Source: PNKC01 sp039917655
GTDB lineage: Bacteria; Chloroflexota; Dehalococcoidia; Tepidiformales; Tepidiformaceae
Assembly: GCA_039917655.1 (NCBI GenBank)
Contig: JBDSJC010000203.1
Location: 1 to 7,197 of the forward strand
Direction of reading: 5' to 3'
Length of the DNA stretch: 7,197 nt
Positions 7,096 to 7,197 of the stretch are shown piece after piece. Below the pieces are notes generated by a model. That model saw only the letters and a program-made list of their open reading frames with translations, had not been told where the DNA came from and ran no database searches. Every line of letters begins with the position of its first letter. Within the stretch, counting starts at the first letter, position 1. Made by a program: the position numbers and the translations under genes.

Positions 7096-7197
7096 CTAAA
7101 GTCCCAGCTCCCGTACTCGTGCAATGACCCTGGTGCGTCCTGTGACTCCCAGCTTTGTGGAGACGGCCTGCAGGTGCGCCCGTACCGTGTTCGGCGA
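7096..7197 (-). CDS. LuxR-family transcriptional regulator, C-terminal 33 residues only (5' part outside window)
   Basis: Reading the minus strand from the window edge gives 33 codons and a TAG at 7098-7096. The residues SPNTVRAHLQAVSTKLGVTGR, followed by TRVIARVRELGL, match the recognition helix and last helix of the LuxR/GerE helix-turn-helix domain, where S-x-N-T-V-R-x-H-L and K-L-G-V are the family hallmarks and ARxRELGL endings are common. The sensory or ATPase part lies outside the window, so it cannot be said whether this is a response regulator, a large MalT/LAL-type activator or a small regulator. It is co-oriented with the flippase operon, 216 bases upstream, and may control it. The gene ends normally with no sign of truncation. 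Confidence 0.88.
   Translation of the reverse strand, partial: SPNTVRAHLQAVSTKLGVTGRTRVIARVRELGL

Noticed and set aside
6885..7124. Minus-strand 79-codon frame across the gap before the flippase
   Set aside because: It overlaps the regulator's last codons in another frame, shows no domain or plausible ribosome site, and reads like random G+C-rich sequence.
1..7197. CRISPR array, tRNA, rRNA, insertion sequence or direct-repeat structure
   Set aside because: Reading both strands by eye showed no regularly spaced repeats, no tRNA-like cloverleaf, no transposase motifs and no terminal repeats.

Overview
The window is a stretch of bacterial DNA read entirely from the minus strand, with transcription from right to left. 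Base composition is moderately high in G+C: most rows I counted fall between 58 and 70%. Two starts are GTG, genes are tightly packed, and Shine-Dalgarno sequences are weak. This fits a high-G+C soil-type bacterium, for example an actinomycete-like lineage, but nothing here fixes the taxon.

Layout, in order of transcription: (1) the last 33 codons of a LuxR-type regulator (7197-7096); (2) a 216-base gap with nested inverted repeats (7095-6880); (3) a Wzx/MOP-type polysaccharide flippase (6879-5254); (4) a family 2 glycosyltransferase starting 3 bases after it (5250-4300); (5) UDP-galactopyranose mutase, 15 bases further on (4284-3160); (6) a 152-base gap (3159-3008); (7) a NodU/CmcH/TobZ-type O-carbamoyltransferase (3007-1229); (8) the start of a nonribosomal peptide synthetase (1236-1, running off the left edge), which overlaps the carbamoyltransferase by 8 bases.

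The NRPS opens with only the C-terminal half of a condensation domain, without the HHxxxDG lobe, followed by a standard adenylation domain. It is cut by the window edge just after core motif A3.

Taken together, three genes make, transfer and export a glycan, probably one containing galactofuranose. The next two suggest carbamoylation and amino-acid activation. The most economical reading is one locus for a carbamoylated, amino-acid- or peptide-bearing glycoconjugate. Two separate neighbouring operons, one for a surface glycan and one for a small peptide product, remain possible. The enzyme families are secure; the joint product is inference.
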